This document shows positions 1 to 9,189 of a stretch of 57,495 nucleotides of DNA, piece by piece. This DNA comes from CAMCTV01 sp964420985 (GTDB lineage: Bacteria; Bacteroidota; Bacteroidia; Flavobacteriales_D; Sanyastnellaceae). The stretch is from NCBI GenBank assembly GCA_964420985.1, contig CAYQUT010000017.1:1-57495 (forward strand), read 5' to 3'. Positions within the stretch are counted from its first letter, which is position 1. Every line of letters starts with the position of its first letter. The position numbers and the translations under genes are program-made. The notes under the pieces were generated by a model, which ran no database searches, was not told the DNA's origin, and saw only the letters and a list, made by a program, of their open reading frames with translations.

Positions 1-2
1 AC

Positions 3-1838
3 GGTGATGGATATGGCGTAGCAACAGGAGAGACATCATGTACAGAAAGCACGATTACTCCTGGTGACTGTGACGATAACAACAGTGCCATCAATCCAGC
101 AGCTACAGAGATTTGTAATGATGTAGATGATAACTGTGACAACATCATTGACGAAGGAGTGAAGACGATGTACTACACCGACGCTGATGGTGATGGATAC
201 GGAGACGTAAACGCATTGGCAGTAGAAGCATGCACAGCTCCAACAGGATCTGTGGACAACAACGGTGACTGTGATGACAACAACGAAGCCATCAACCCTG
301 CAGCGACAGAGATTTGTGATAATGGTTTTGATGACAATTGTGATGGACTAGCCGTTCAAGGTTGTGTATTGGGTTGTATGGACAATACAGCGTGTAATTA
401 CAATCCTGAAGCAACAGGAGATGATGGTTCATGCATTTATCCTCAAACTGAAATTTGTAACGCCATTGATGATGACTGTGATGGTCAAATTAATGAAGGG
501 TTCAGTATTGAATCATTGAACGCAACAACTGTAAACACGGCTTATTTCCCGGCATGTACGCCTACAAATATTTTCTCTGCTAATCCATTCTTGGGTGTCA
601 ATACAGCAACAATTGATGGAGACGGTAAAGACAGATGGTACAAATGGAATGCACAATACAACAGCTTGCGAATTGGATTGAGTGCTGCAATCGGTGATTA
701 TTCAATTCATTTGTATAGAGAATATCCCAATTGCTTAGCATTGGAAATGATAGAGCATGAAGTAACCACAGGTAATCAAACGTTGATTACAGATGAGTTG
801 AGTGTGGGTGCTAACTATTATTTCGCGGTTCACGAGCATGCGGGTCCAGGTAACACCAGTGCTAAATTGTGTATCAATCACTTCTTGCCTTCTGATTGTG
901 ACCACTACTACAGCAACGGAACAGGAGAGTATGCGACGGTTTGCGGAAGCTTCAAGACCGTGTACAGAGGTAATGCCAACAATTATATGATCAATGTGTT
1001 GTCTGCTGCACAGAATGGTCAAAGTTTGGGGATTCAACCATGGGTATACCAAGCCGGTTCAAGTTCAGTGATCCCTCGATTGGGTTCGATTTTACCATCG
1101 AATTTGACCTCTTCACCAGTTGTATATACTGTTAATGTTCCAGTGATGTACAGCATACCAGATGCAGCTGAGAATTACACCCCTGTATTTGCACAAGCTA
1201 CTTCTACTTGCACAATAACGTTATTGCCTCAAACGCCTATTCAAGTTAGAGCTTCAGACAGATGTCCAAACATCAAGGCAATCAACTCGTACATTGCACC
1301 TGATCAAACGATATGCGGAAGTAGCGCGTACCAGTGGGAATTCACAGATTGTACCAATGGATTGAGCGTTGCTACAACTCAAGTGTTGACAGGGGCGAAT
1401 GGTTCATCCATCTTCATGTTGAACAACATTCCCGGTGTTGCTCCAGGTAAGTTCTATCAGGTTCGTGTGCGGCCAGTGCATGGAAGTGGTGTGGTTTCAC
1501 AGTGGGGTCCTGTACAGTGCGTCATGATTCAAGGTTCTGGAATGATTGTACAAGAAGACAACACATCGGGTGTTAAAATTTCAACTGACTTAAACAACAT
1601 GACCGTGTATCCAAATCCATCCACTTCAGGAGATTTGAATGTCCTATTTGAAAAGCCTCTTGAGGGTCAATTGAATATTGAAATTACCAACTTGTTAGGA
1701 CAAGAAATATATACGGAGACATTGGATTTTTCAGGTTTAGCGCACAAATTGGATATTAGTAAGCTCGCCAAAGGAATTTTCCAAATGACTGTTAGAATCA
1801 ATGGAATGGAACATACCGCAAGGATTGTGAGAGATTAG
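3..1838 (+). CDS. MopE-repeat T9SS surface protein, 5' end outside window
   Basis: The reading frame is already open at the left edge, so the N-terminus and any signal peptide are missing. The visible part begins with acidic Cys/Asp repeats of the MopE metal-binding type (DADGDGYGD, DCDDNN, EICDNGFDDNCDG) and a CNYNPEATGDDGSC motif. A module of about 350 residues follows (about 499-1560), rich in aromatic residues and cysteines. The last 75 or so residues are a classic type-A T9SS sorting domain starting MTVYPNPSTSGDLNV and ending in a basic tail. The protein is therefore expected to cross the outer membrane by T9SS and be anchored or released at the surface; the repeats probably bind calcium (family knowledge). 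A paralogue starts at 51456. The strong terminator at 1856 ends the gene. Function beyond secreted surface protein is unknown. Confidence 0.88.
   Translation, partial: GDGYGVATGETSCTESTITPGDCDDNNSAINPAATEICNDVDDNCDNIIDEGVKTMYYTDADGDGYGDVNALAVEACTAPTGSVDNNGDCDDNNEAINPAATEICDNGFDDNCDGLAVQGCVLGCMDNTACNYNPEATGDDGSCIYPQTEICNAIDDDCDGQINEGFSIESLNATTVNTAYFPACTPTNIFSANPFLGVNTATIDGDGKDRWYKWNAQYNSLRIGLSAAIGDYSIHLYREYPNCLALEMIEHEVTTGNQTLITDELSVGANYYFAVHEHAGPGNTSAKLCINHFLPSDCDHYYSNGTGEYATVCGSFKTVYRGNANNYMINVLSAAQNGQSLGIQPWVYQAGSSSVIPRLGSILPSNLTSSPVVYTVNVPVMYSIPDAAENYTPVFAQATSTCTITLLPQTPIQVRASDRCPNIKAINSYIAPDQTICGSSAYQWEFTDCTNGLSVATTQVLTGANGSSIFMLNNIPGVAPGKFYQVRVRPVHGSGVVSQWGPVQCVMIQGSGMIVQEDNTSGVKISTDLNNMTVYPNPSTSGDLNVLFEKPLEGQLNIEITNLLGQEIYTETLDFSGLAHKLDISKLAKGIFQMTVRINGMEHTARIVRD
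499..1560 (+). other. Paralogous ~350-aa module, copy 1
   Basis: This is the protein segment between the MopE-type repeats and the T9SS sorting domain. It aligns by eye along its whole length with the segment at about 56312-57360. Shared landmarks are GKDRWYK/GKDLWYK, TTGNQTLI, CDHYYSNGTG/CDHFYSNGTG, RLGSILPSN/RLGDILPSN, IPDAA, SDRCP and NIPGVA. Roughly half of the positions look identical. I do not recognise a named domain. Boundaries are approximate. Confidence 0.75.
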
Positions 1839-1855
1839 AATAGAATATTTCAATG

Positions 1856-1885
1856 AAAAAAGGCTGTAGTACTACAGCCTTTTTT
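1856..1885. terminator. Bidirectional intrinsic terminator
   Basis: A perfect inverted repeat with two 15-nt arms meeting at 1870/1871. The core is GGCTGTAGT paired with ACTACAGCC, flanked by A6 on the left and T6 on the right, so a U-tract is produced on either strand. It lies between the convergent ends of the T9SS protein gene and gmhA and should stop transcription from both sides. Confidence 0.92.
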
Positions 1886-1902
1886 GTTTTAAAACACAAT
1901 GA

Positions 1903-2472
1903 TTATTGAAGTCCTTGTTCGATGCCGTCAATCAAAGCATGTATCACTTTGATATGAATTTCTTGAATTCTGTCGGCAAATTCAAACCAAGGAACTACGA
2001 TGCTAATATCTGCGGATTGAATAATTTGACCGCCATCTTTTCCAGTTAAAGCGATTACTTTTATTCCCATTTCACGAGCTCTTTTGGCAGCTTCTAAAAC
2101 ATTTTTTGAATTACCACTTGTCGTTATGGCCAATAGTACATCCCCTTCTCTGCCCACTCCTTCTAAATATCGACTAAAAATGAAATCATAGCCGTAGTCA
2201 TTGCCTACACAAGAGATGTGTGATGGATCAGAAATACTCAAAGCACGATAGGCAGGACGATCATTTCGGTATCTGCCAGAAAGTTCTTCGGCAAAGTGCA
2301 TGGCATCGCACATACTCCCTCCATTGCCACAAGAAAAAACGGTTCCTTTGTTTTTCAATGCACTGACCATTGTTTGTGTGGCAAGCTCAACTTGGTTTAA
2401 AAAATGCTCATCCTTGAGCACAGTGCTTAACAATTCATGCGCTTGTTCTAAATGCAGTTGAATGGTTTTCAT
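1903..2472 (-). CDS. gmhA: Phosphoheptose isomerase
   Basis: Converts sedoheptulose 7-phosphate to D-glycero-D-manno-heptose 7-phosphate, the first step of ADP-heptose synthesis for the LPS core, in the cytoplasm. The 189-residue protein matches E. coli GmhA closely through the whole SIS domain: SCGNGGSMCDAMHFAEEL (phosphosugar loop and active-site region), GRYRNDRP, SHISCVGNDYGYD, TTSGNSKNV, LTGKDGG and ADRIQEIHIKVIHALID. I chose the ATG at 2472; the frame stays open to a TTG at 2487, but the extra five residues are not expected for the family. The other heptose genes are not in the window. It is divergent from the glycosyltransferase at 2532, which fits a shared role in envelope sugars. Confidence 0.93.
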   Translation of the reverse strand: MKTIQLHLEQAHELLSTVLKDEHFLNQVELATQTMVSALKNKGTVFSCGNGGSMCDAMHFAEELSGRYRNDRPAYRALSISDPSHISCVGNDYGYDFIFSRYLEGVGREGDVLLAITTSGNSKNVLEAAKRAREMGIKVIALTGKDGGQIIQSADISIVVPWFEFADRIQEIHIKVIHALIDGIEQGLQ

Positions 2473-2508
2473 GATGCGAATATCCAAAACTTAACTCAAA
2501 TAAGTGTT

Positions 2509-2516
2509 TATATTTG
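2509..2516 (+). promoter_or_regulatory. Putative -7 box for the GT2 gene
   Basis: TATATTTG matches the Bacteroidota -7 consensus TAnnTTTG exactly and lies 15 nt before the ATG at 2532. No clear -33 TTG was seen at the usual distance, so this rests on the -7 box alone. Confidence 0.45.
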
Positions 2517-2531
2517 TTTCTTTTGTTGATT

Positions 2532-3266
2532 ATGGAAAAGTTTAATGTTTCGAAGTTGTCCATTGTAATTCCCGCCTACAATGAGGGAAAGACCATTCAT
2601 TTGATTTTGGATAAGGTAAAGGATGTGCAATTGTTGGGCGATATTCAAAAGGAAATCATTATTGTCAACGACTGTTCAAAGGATGACACAGAAGAGGCGG
2701 TAAAGCGTTACCATGAATCCAATGCAAGTTTGAATATCCAGTATTTCAAGCATGAGGTCAACAAAGGTAAAGGAGCAGCATTGCATACTGGTATAAAATT
2801 GGCCACAGGCGATGTGGTGATTATTCAAGATGCTGATTTGGAATATGATCCACAAGAATACAATATACTCATCAAACCCATCGTCGATGGATTTGCGGAT
2901 GTGGTGTATGGAAGCCGATTCATGGGTGGTAAGCCCCATCGGATATTATTCTTCTGGCATACCATAGGAAATAAATTTTTAACGGCTCTTTCAAATGCCA
3001 TGACCAACTTGAATTTAACGGACATGGAGACTTGCTACAAAGTGTTTAAGCGAGAAATTGTTCAGTCATTGGAACTGCAAGAAAAGAGATTTGGATTTGA
3101 GCCAGAGGTGACAGCAAGAATTTCTCGTATTCCCAAAATCAGAATCTATGAAGTAGGAATCTCTTACTATGGTAGAACCTATGAGGAAGGAAAGAAAATT
3201 GGTTGGAAAGATGGTTTCAGAGCCATTTATTGTATTTTGAAGTACAATATCTTCAGTAAGAAGTGA
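2532..3266 (+). CDS. GT2 glycosyltransferase, DPM1/polyprenyl-phosphate type
   Basis: A family 2 (GT-A fold) glycosyltransferase of 244 residues. Near the N-terminus it has LSIVIPAYNEGKTI, then IIIVNDCSKDDT, HEVNKGKGAALHTGI and the metal-binding IIQDADLEYDP. KVFKREIVQ and FGFEPEVTARISR occur later. This layout is typical of transferases that load a sugar (mannose or glucose) onto a polyprenyl or dolichyl phosphate carrier at the membrane face. No multi-spanning domain follows, so it is the short form. I chose the ATG at 2532; a TTG at 2514 would add six hydrophobic residues. The asparagine-synthetase-like gene follows after only 12 nt, suggesting co-transcription. Acceptor and sugar are not determined by the sequence. 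Confidence 0.85.
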   Translation: MEKFNVSKLSIVIPAYNEGKTIHLILDKVKDVQLLGDIQKEIIIVNDCSKDDTEEAVKRYHESNASLNIQYFKHEVNKGKGAALHTGIKLATGDVVIIQDADLEYDPQEYNILIKPIVDGFADVVYGSRFMGGKPHRILFFWHTIGNKFLTALSNAMTNLNLTDMETCYKVFKREIVQSLELQEKRFGFEPEVTARISRIPKIRIYEVGISYYGRTYEEGKKIGWKDGFRAIYCILKYNIFSKK

Positions 3267-3278
3267 TCTTGAAGGCTT

Positions 3279-5021
3279 ATGTCTAAGTTTGTTATTGTCC
3301 CTAAATCGTTCACATATAGGGTCGAGAATAGACAAGCGTTTTCATTGAATCCTGTCGCTTCCCAAAAATCTAGTTTTGGTATTTGGGACATTTTATTTTA
3401 TTCAAAAAAAAATACGGATGTTATTCAATACAAACAATTTGATGGAGGATTTATTGGATGTATCGGCACCCCTATATTTTTTAAAGAAGATGTTTTAGAC
3501 CAAGTTTATCATCATTTTCATGAAGGGAGTATTGGTGAGTATTGTGATATAATTGGTGGTCATTATGTTTTGTTGGTTTTTAAGTCAAATCAGCTTTTTG
3601 TTATTTCTGACGGTATAGGAAGTATTGATATTTTTTATGGTAATGGAGTACACCCCATCATTAGCAATGATTTTTCTTGTTCCTCTTTAAATATGACCCT
3701 TTCTCCAGATCTGGAAATGTGTGAATTAGACTCGGTTTATTTGAATTCAGGGCCAAGGACTCCTTTTCCTGAAGTGAGCAAATTGATTGGAGGTATAGAA
3801 TACATAAAGATATGTTCTGATGGAAAAGTGGATGTTTGTCGTCATCACAATACTATTGCCAATCGTCTACGAAAGTTTTCTGATTGGAATCAGATGGATT
3901 ATTTCCATCAAGTGAAAAAAGTGTATCTGTCCATAAAAAATACGAACGCCGTTTTTGGATTGAATTTTACAGGAGGATTGGATGGAAGAACCATTTTGGC
4001 CTCTTTGTTGGATTTGAAAGCCAATGTAGAATTTTACTACGGTATAGGCAATAGCCAAATCACCAATACCCAAAATAAGGATTTTGAAATTTCTTCTGAG
4101 ATTGCAAGAGATTTAAAAATTCGTCAAGAAACGATGAATTGGGAAACTGACGAAAAGGATCTTTCTGACAAGTCTGTCTTTGATAATTATGAGAAGATGG
4201 GTTTATTTGCTAGGATTCATGGTGGGAGTAATGCGTTTGTTCAATCTTTGATTGATCGAAATAGAGAGAAACGTGATATTGTGTTTATGGGTGGATTTAG
4301 TCCTGGCTTTTCCAATAAGGATTTTCATGAACGGACCTATCCCAATTTTCTGTCAATTGTCAAGGACTGTTTAAAAGGGCCGTTGGAGAGTGTTGCTTTT
4401 AAACATTACAAAAAGGCATTTAAAAAGTTTTATGATGATTGTAGGACGTATTGTATTGCTCATGATTTAATAGATGAAAGCGATGCGTTACTTGTAGAGG
4501 GGCATATTGTGAGAGCTTTGCTTTACATAAGACCAGAGAGTGAGCACCTTCAACTTTTCAATCAATTTGATAAATACCTTGCACCATACAATACCAATGA
4601 ATTATTGATACCTATGTTGGCAATCGATACATCATTTAGAAGTGGACGAAAATTGCAGTTGAATCTTATTCAACAATTGCGGCCAGATCTATTGAAGTAT
4701 CATTTATTCAGCGGTATTGCGGACAGAACCATAACAGAGAAGCTAGAGATAGAAACCAAGAGAGATGAAAAAAAGTCTTTTAGAATTCCGATGAAATACT
4801 TGGCCTATAGGTATTACATGTACAAGCGTCCCGTTCCAAAAACGCACAAAGGTCAGGATGCAGAACTTTATAAAAAAGTGATTGAATTATTGGAGAGCGA
4901 ATATAAAAATCGCTGGTTTGGCTTTGCCATTTTCAATCTGAGATATTGTCTAAGATTACGCTATTCTTATCGTTTAGGGGAGAATCAAAAATCATTGAAC
5001 TATCGTGCTGAGAGGAGTTAA
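3279..5021 (+). CDS. Asparagine-synthetase-like protein with degenerate active sites
   Basis: The 580-residue protein has the outline of the AsnB family: an N-terminal part resembling a class II glutamine amidotransferase fold (GGFIGCIGTPIFF, GGHYVLLVF, ISDGIGSIDIFYG) and a C-terminal synthetase-like part with the PP-loop-like motif NFTGGLDGRTILASL. Two key features are altered. There is no Cys at position 2 to act as the Ntn nucleophile, and the usual SGGLDS reads TGGLDG. It may use ammonia or another amine in sugar or peptide modification, or be non-catalytic. It sits between glycosyltransferase genes, like asnB-like genes of many surface-polysaccharide loci. The DNA is by eye more AT-rich than the surrounding housekeeping genes. 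Substrate is unknown. Confidence 0.62.
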   Translation: MSKFVIVPKSFTYRVENRQAFSLNPVASQKSSFGIWDILFYSKKNTDVIQYKQFDGGFIGCIGTPIFFKEDVLDQVYHHFHEGSIGEYCDIIGGHYVLLVFKSNQLFVISDGIGSIDIFYGNGVHPIISNDFSCSSLNMTLSPDLEMCELDSVYLNSGPRTPFPEVSKLIGGIEYIKICSDGKVDVCRHHNTIANRLRKFSDWNQMDYFHQVKKVYLSIKNTNAVFGLNFTGGLDGRTILASLLDLKANVEFYYGIGNSQITNTQNKDFEISSEIARDLKIRQETMNWETDEKDLSDKSVFDNYEKMGLFARIHGGSNAFVQSLIDRNREKRDIVFMGGFSPGFSNKDFHERTYPNFLSIVKDCLKGPLESVAFKHYKKAFKKFYDDCRTYCIAHDLIDESDALLVEGHIVRALLYIRPESEHLQLFNQFDKYLAPYNTNELLIPMLAIDTSFRSGRKLQLNLIQQLRPDLLKYHLFSGIADRTITEKLEIETKRDEKKSFRIPMKYLAYRYYMYKRPVPKTHKGQDAELYKKVIELLESEYKNRWFGFAIFNLRYCLRLRYSYRLGENQKSLNYRAERS

Positions 5022-5029
5022 CACAAGGG

Positions 5030-6277
5030 TTAATCAATCAGTGCTTGATAAAAATCTTCGTAGTTTTTTTTCGAATTAAAATGGGAAAGATATTTCTCTC
5101 GAGCTTTTTTGCTTAAAGAGTTCCATTTTGTTTCATTTGTGCTGAGTGCTAAAATTTTTTTGGCGACATCCACAGGGTGAAAATTACAATCAACAAGGTA
5201 ACCATTGGAGTCATTCTCAATCATTTCAGAAGTTCCCCCTACATTGGTGGCGATACAAGGAATACCATGCATTAAACTTTCCATGATGGATACAGGAACT
5301 CCCTCCATATAGCTAAGATTGATACAACACAAGATATCATGCTGATTGTAGTATCCATGTATTTCTTTGGAATATTGATGCCCAAGAAAAAGACAGTTGA
5401 TCCCTGATGATTCTATTTGTCTTCTTAGTGGTTCAGTATATTTTTCAATTCCATCACCAATATGAATCCATTGAAAATCTTCCTTTGGAAGGTGAGTCAA
5501 GATTTCGACCATGAGGTGAAGTCGCTTGATTTCAGCAATGTTGGAAACCGTCAAGACTTTAAAGGGTTTACTGGGGAATTTTGGGAATTGTATCCATTCA
5601 TCAGGAACTCCCAAATATGCCAGGTGAAATTTTGAGATATCTTTTGGAAATTTTTTTCTTAAATAGTTTAATCCCAGTTGAGAGATGGGGAAAATAGCAT
5701 CAAGGGAGTTCAATTTTATTTTTTCAAATGCCACGAAACCTTTTGGCCAATCATTGTGAAACAAATCAATGGAATGCGCTCTAGCAATGGATTTAACTGG
5801 ACGAAATCGAAAACGCATCTTCATGATTTTTTCGATTATTACCCCATCATGATTCCAGTAATGGTAAGAGTAAATTTGTCTTGTTTTGTTGTCTTTATTG
5901 ACAAAATCAGAAATTTTACGTGCAATGGCATGGTAATGCTTGATGCGATAAAAAAGGGTTTTGATTTTTTTCAAGGTCTGGGACCTTTGATTGGTTAAAA
6001 CAATCTCAGAGATTAGTATTTGAAAGGTATCAAAAAGCCTTTTTACCCGTTGAAAGATACTGTAACTAGGCAACACATTGGTTTTTAGGACCTTTATGTT
6101 TGTGTATTCACTTTCCCTCAGACGGTTTTTTGTCTCATCATATGAAAATTCATGATACGGAATGATGTAAACGAAATCGAATGAGTTACTTAGAAATTGT
6201 AATTCATTATTGATATACGATTCCATTGTTCCATATGGAAATTTTTTTGTAAAAAGTAAGCAAACCCTATCGTTCAC
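5030..6277 (-). CDS. GT4-type glycosyltransferase
   Basis: A GT-B glycosyltransferase of family 4 / Glycos_transf_1 type, 415 residues. The C-terminal half carries the donor-binding signatures KVLTVSNIAEIKRLHLMVEI, IHIGDGIE and MEGVPVSIMESLMHGIPCIA followed by TNVGGTSEMIE; the glutamates in the ESLMHG/SEMIE region contact the nucleotide sugar in this family. The N-terminal half has CLLFTKKFPYG and a variable acceptor domain. The likely start is the GTG at 6277, five bases after the gcvP stop; upstream in-frame TTG codons lie inside gcvP. Being just downstream of gcvP on the same strand it may be read through from it, although the functions are unrelated. It converges on the asparagine-synthetase-like gene with an 8-nt gap. 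Confidence 0.82.
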   Translation of the reverse strand: MNDRVCLLFTKKFPYGTMESYINNELQFLSNSFDFVYIIPYHEFSYDETKNRLRESEYTNIKVLKTNVLPSYSIFQRVKRLFDTFQILISEIVLTNQRSQTLKKIKTLFYRIKHYHAIARKISDFVNKDNKTRQIYSYHYWNHDGVIIEKIMKMRFRFRPVKSIARAHSIDLFHNDWPKGFVAFEKIKLNSLDAIFPISQLGLNYLRKKFPKDISKFHLAYLGVPDEWIQFPKFPSKPFKVLTVSNIAEIKRLHLMVEILTHLPKEDFQWIHIGDGIEKYTEPLRRQIESSGINCLFLGHQYSKEIHGYYNQHDILCCINLSYMEGVPVSIMESLMHGIPCIATNVGGTSEMIENDSNGYLVDCNFHPVDVAKKILALSTNETKWNSLSKKAREKYLSHFNSKKNYEDFYQALID

Positions 6278-6282
6278 AGAAA

Positions 6283-9111
6283 TTAGATATTGTAAGCCTC
6301 CAAAGGGGGACAAGTACAAACCAAATTTCTGTCTCCGTAGGCATTGTCAACACGACCTACAGTGGTCCAAAACTTGTTGTCTTTTAAGCCATCAATGGGG
6401 TAAGCGGCTTTGGAGCGGCTATACGCATGTGACCAATCATCTCCACACACTTCATGTGCTGTATGCGGTGCCATTTTGAGAACGTTGTCTGCTTTATCGG
6501 CAGCTCCATTTTCAACTTCAGCTATCTCCTTTCTGATGGAAATAAGTGCTTCACAGAAGCGATTCAATTCACTGAAAGGTTCACTTTCTGTGGGCTCAAT
6601 CATCAATGTTCCAGCAACCGGGAATGAAACAGTAGGGGCGTGGAAACCATAATCCATTAGACGCTTAGCGATATCTTCTACCTCAATACCGGCCGCTTTG
6701 AATGCGCGACAATCTAAAATCATTTCATGGGCTACTCTACCATTTGAACCAGTATACAAAACAGGATAATGGTCTTCAAGTAATGCCTTCATGTAATTGG
6801 CATTCAAGATGGCAAATTTGGTGGAGTCTGTAACGCCATTTGATCCTAACATTTTGATATAACCATAGGAAATCAAAAGAATCAAAGCACTGCCAAAAGG
6901 AGCGGCTGATACTGATTCAATGGCATGCTCGCCTCCTGTTTTTACCAATGGGTTACCAGGAAGGAAAGGAACCAGATGAGAAGCAACACCAATAGGACCC
7001 ATTCCAGGACCACCTCCACCGTGAGGAATAGCAAATGTTTTGTGTAGGTTTAAATGACAAACATCGGCACCGATATTACCAGGATTGGTCAACCCCACTT
7101 GTGCATTCATATTGGCGCCATCCATGTATACTTGACCTCCGTTATCATGGATGATACCTGTGATTTCTTTGATGCTTTCTTCGAAAACGCCATGAGTAGA
7201 GGGGTAGGTTACCATTAAAGCAGCCAAAGTTTCTTTGTATTGCTCAGCCTTGGATTTTAGGTCCGCCACATCAACGTTTCCGTTCTCATCACATTTGACG
7301 ACAACAACTTGAAGCCCTGCCATTACAGCAGAAGCTGGGTTGGTGCCATGGGCAGAAGAAGGAATCAAACAAATATTTCGTTGATGATCTCCTCTGCTTC
7401 GGTGGTATGCCATGATAACCAAAAGACCTGTTAACTCTCCTTGAGCTCCGCTGTTGGGTTGCAATGAAACTCCTGCAAATCCTGTACACTCGCACAAGTC
7501 ATCATGCAATGCATTGATCATTTCCTGATACCCTTTGGTTTGTGATACAGGTGCATACGGATGCATATTGGCAAACGCAGGCATGGTCACAGGAATCATT
7601 TCACTCGTTGCATTTAATTTCATGGTACAAGAACCCAAAGCAATCATCGCATGCGCCAAGCTCAAATCCTTGTTTTCCAATTTCTTCATATAGCGCAACA
7701 TCTCCGTCTCACTGTGGTATTGATTAAATACACTGTGCGTCATGAAAGCGGAAGTTCTGCTGAAGTAATTCAATGAGGAAGAGCCATCTTGAAGGACTGC
7801 ATCTTTTCCTGAAAGTACATAAACCAAAGTTTTAATATCCTCTAAGGAAGTGTTCTCTCCAATCGATACGGAAACATGTCCATTGTTCCAAAAACGTACA
7901 TTGACTTTTTTCTCATCACATCTTTTGGCCACATCACTTTCATTCACTGCAAAAAGGACGGTGTCAAAATATGATTGGCTTACCACGTTAACCCCGTTAT
8001 TTTTTGCACTGTAGGCCAACAAAGTGGCTTTATGATGAATGTCTTGTGCTATTGCTTTAACGCCATGTGGACCATGATATACGCCATACATTGAAGCCAT
8101 GACAGCCAATAGCGCTTGAGCCGTGCAAATGTTGGAGGTAGCTTTTTCTCTTCTAATGTGCTGTTCTCTGGTTTGCAAACTCATTCTCAATCCCAAGTTG
8201 CCGTGACGGTCCTTGGAAACACCAATGATTCTGCCGGGCATATTTCTCTTGAACTCTTCAGTTGCACAGAAAAAAGCAGCATGTGGTCCGCCAAATCCCA
8301 TGGGTACACCAAATCGTTGAGAGTTTCCGAAGCAAACATCTGCTCCCCATTCTCCTGGAGGCGTGATCAAAGTCAAAGCCATCAAATCTGAAGCTGCTGC
8401 GATGTGCCCTCCCAATTGATGAACTTGTTCTGCAAAAGCTTTATAATCGTGTAACTCACCTTTGTTGTTTGGATATTGAACCAAAGCCCCAAAAAACTTC
8501 TCATCCAATTGGGCTTCGTTGTAATTTCCTACAACGAGCTCAATCCCCAAGTGCATTGCTCTTCCTTTTAAAACAGACAATGTTTGTGGATAAACTTCTT
8601 GATCGACAAAAAATAAATTTGCTCCTTTGTTTTCTTTCTCTTTGCTTCTAGAATGGAAGAACATGATCATTGCTTCTGCAGCAGAGGTGGACTCATCCAA
8701 TAAACTCGCATTGGCTATGGGCAATCCTGTTAAATCGGTGACCATGGTTTGGAAGTTCAATAGCGCCTCTAATCTACCCTGAGCAATCTCTGCTTGATAA
8801 GGTGTGTAAGCGGTATACCATCCGGGATTTTCAAGAATATTACGCAAAATAACTGTTGGAGTATGGGTTTCAAAATATCCCAATCCAATATAATTTTTCC
8901 GAACGTCATTCATGGCTCCCAATTGTCCGACATGATGCAAATAATCTGCTTCGCTCATCGGCTCTGTAATTTTGAGCGGTTGTTGCAAGCGGATAGAGGC
9001 AGGCACGGTTTGGTCAATGAGTTGATCTACGGAATCAACACCAATTTTCTTAAGCATTTGAGCAACTTCATGCTCGCGGGGACCGATGTGACGAGAAGCA
9101 AAATTCTGCAT
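6283..9111 (-). CDS. gcvP: Glycine dehydrogenase (decarboxylating), P-protein
   Basis: The P-protein of the glycine cleavage system: a PLP enzyme that decarboxylates glycine and passes the aminomethyl group to the lipoyl arm of GcvH. At 942 residues it is full length and of the fused (P1+P2) type. It begins FASRHIGPREHEVAQML, as GcvP proteins do. The PLP-binding lysine is in HLNLHKTFAIPHGGGGPG at about residue 690. Other family blocks seen are ALGSCTMKLNA, LQPNSGAQGE, SSAHGTNPASA, MDGANMNAQVGL and ESVSAAPFGSA. gcvT and gcvH are not in the window. A good promoter (9137-9165) precedes it with a 25-nt leader region, and msrC is transcribed divergently. Confidence 0.97.
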   Translation of the reverse strand: MQNFASRHIGPREHEVAQMLKKIGVDSVDQLIDQTVPASIRLQQPLKITEPMSEADYLHHVGQLGAMNDVRKNYIGLGYFETHTPTVILRNILENPGWYTAYTPYQAEIAQGRLEALLNFQTMVTDLTGLPIANASLLDESTSAAEAMIMFFHSRSKEKENKGANLFFVDQEVYPQTLSVLKGRAMHLGIELVVGNYNEAQLDEKFFGALVQYPNNKGELHDYKAFAEQVHQLGGHIAAASDLMALTLITPPGEWGADVCFGNSQRFGVPMGFGGPHAAFFCATEEFKRNMPGRIIGVSKDRHGNLGLRMSLQTREQHIRREKATSNICTAQALLAVMASMYGVYHGPHGVKAIAQDIHHKATLLAYSAKNNGVNVVSQSYFDTVLFAVNESDVAKRCDEKKVNVRFWNNGHVSVSIGENTSLEDIKTLVYVLSGKDAVLQDGSSSLNYFSRTSAFMTHSVFNQYHSETEMLRYMKKLENKDLSLAHAMIALGSCTMKLNATSEMIPVTMPAFANMHPYAPVSQTKGYQEMINALHDDLCECTGFAGVSLQPNSGAQGELTGLLVIMAYHRSRGDHQRNICLIPSSAHGTNPASAVMAGLQVVVVKCDENGNVDVADLKSKAEQYKETLAALMVTYPSTHGVFEESIKEITGIIHDNGGQVYMDGANMNAQVGLTNPGNIGADVCHLNLHKTFAIPHGGGGPGMGPIGVASHLVPFLPGNPLVKTGGEHAIESVSAAPFGSALILLISYGYIKMLGSNGVTDSTKFAILNANYMKALLEDHYPVLYTGSNGRVAHEMILDCRAFKAAGIEVEDIAKRLMDYGFHAPTVSFPVAGTLMIEPTESEPFSELNRFCEALISIRKEIAEVENGAADKADNVLKMAPHTAHEVCGDDWSHAYSRSKAAYPIDGLKDNKFWTTVGRVDNAYGDRNLVCTCPPLEAYNI

Positions 9112-9136
9112 GTTCTAATATTTCATTGATATGAGG

Positions 9137-9165
9137 CAAATATAAGTCTTGAATGTTAAACACAA
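9137..9165 (-). promoter_or_regulatory. gcvP promoter, Bacteroidota type
   Basis: Reading the minus strand, TTG (9165-9163), an 18-nt spacer, then TATATTTG (9144-9137), an exact match to the -7 consensus TAnnTTTG. It lies 25 nt before the gcvP ATG. It is one of the best matches in the window because both boxes and spacing agree. Confidence 0.7.
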
Positions 9166-9177
9166 GGTGTCGCTTCT

Positions 9178-9185
9178 TACCTTTG
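9178..9185 (+). promoter_or_regulatory. -7 box of msrC, four bases before the ATG
   Basis: TACCTTTG is an exact TAnnTTTG match ending four bases before the ATG at 9190. If it is used, transcription would begin at or within a few bases of the start codon, giving a leaderless or nearly leaderless mRNA. No convincing -33 TTG stands at 17-22 nt upstream. Confidence 0.5.
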
Positions 9186-9189
9186 TTGT

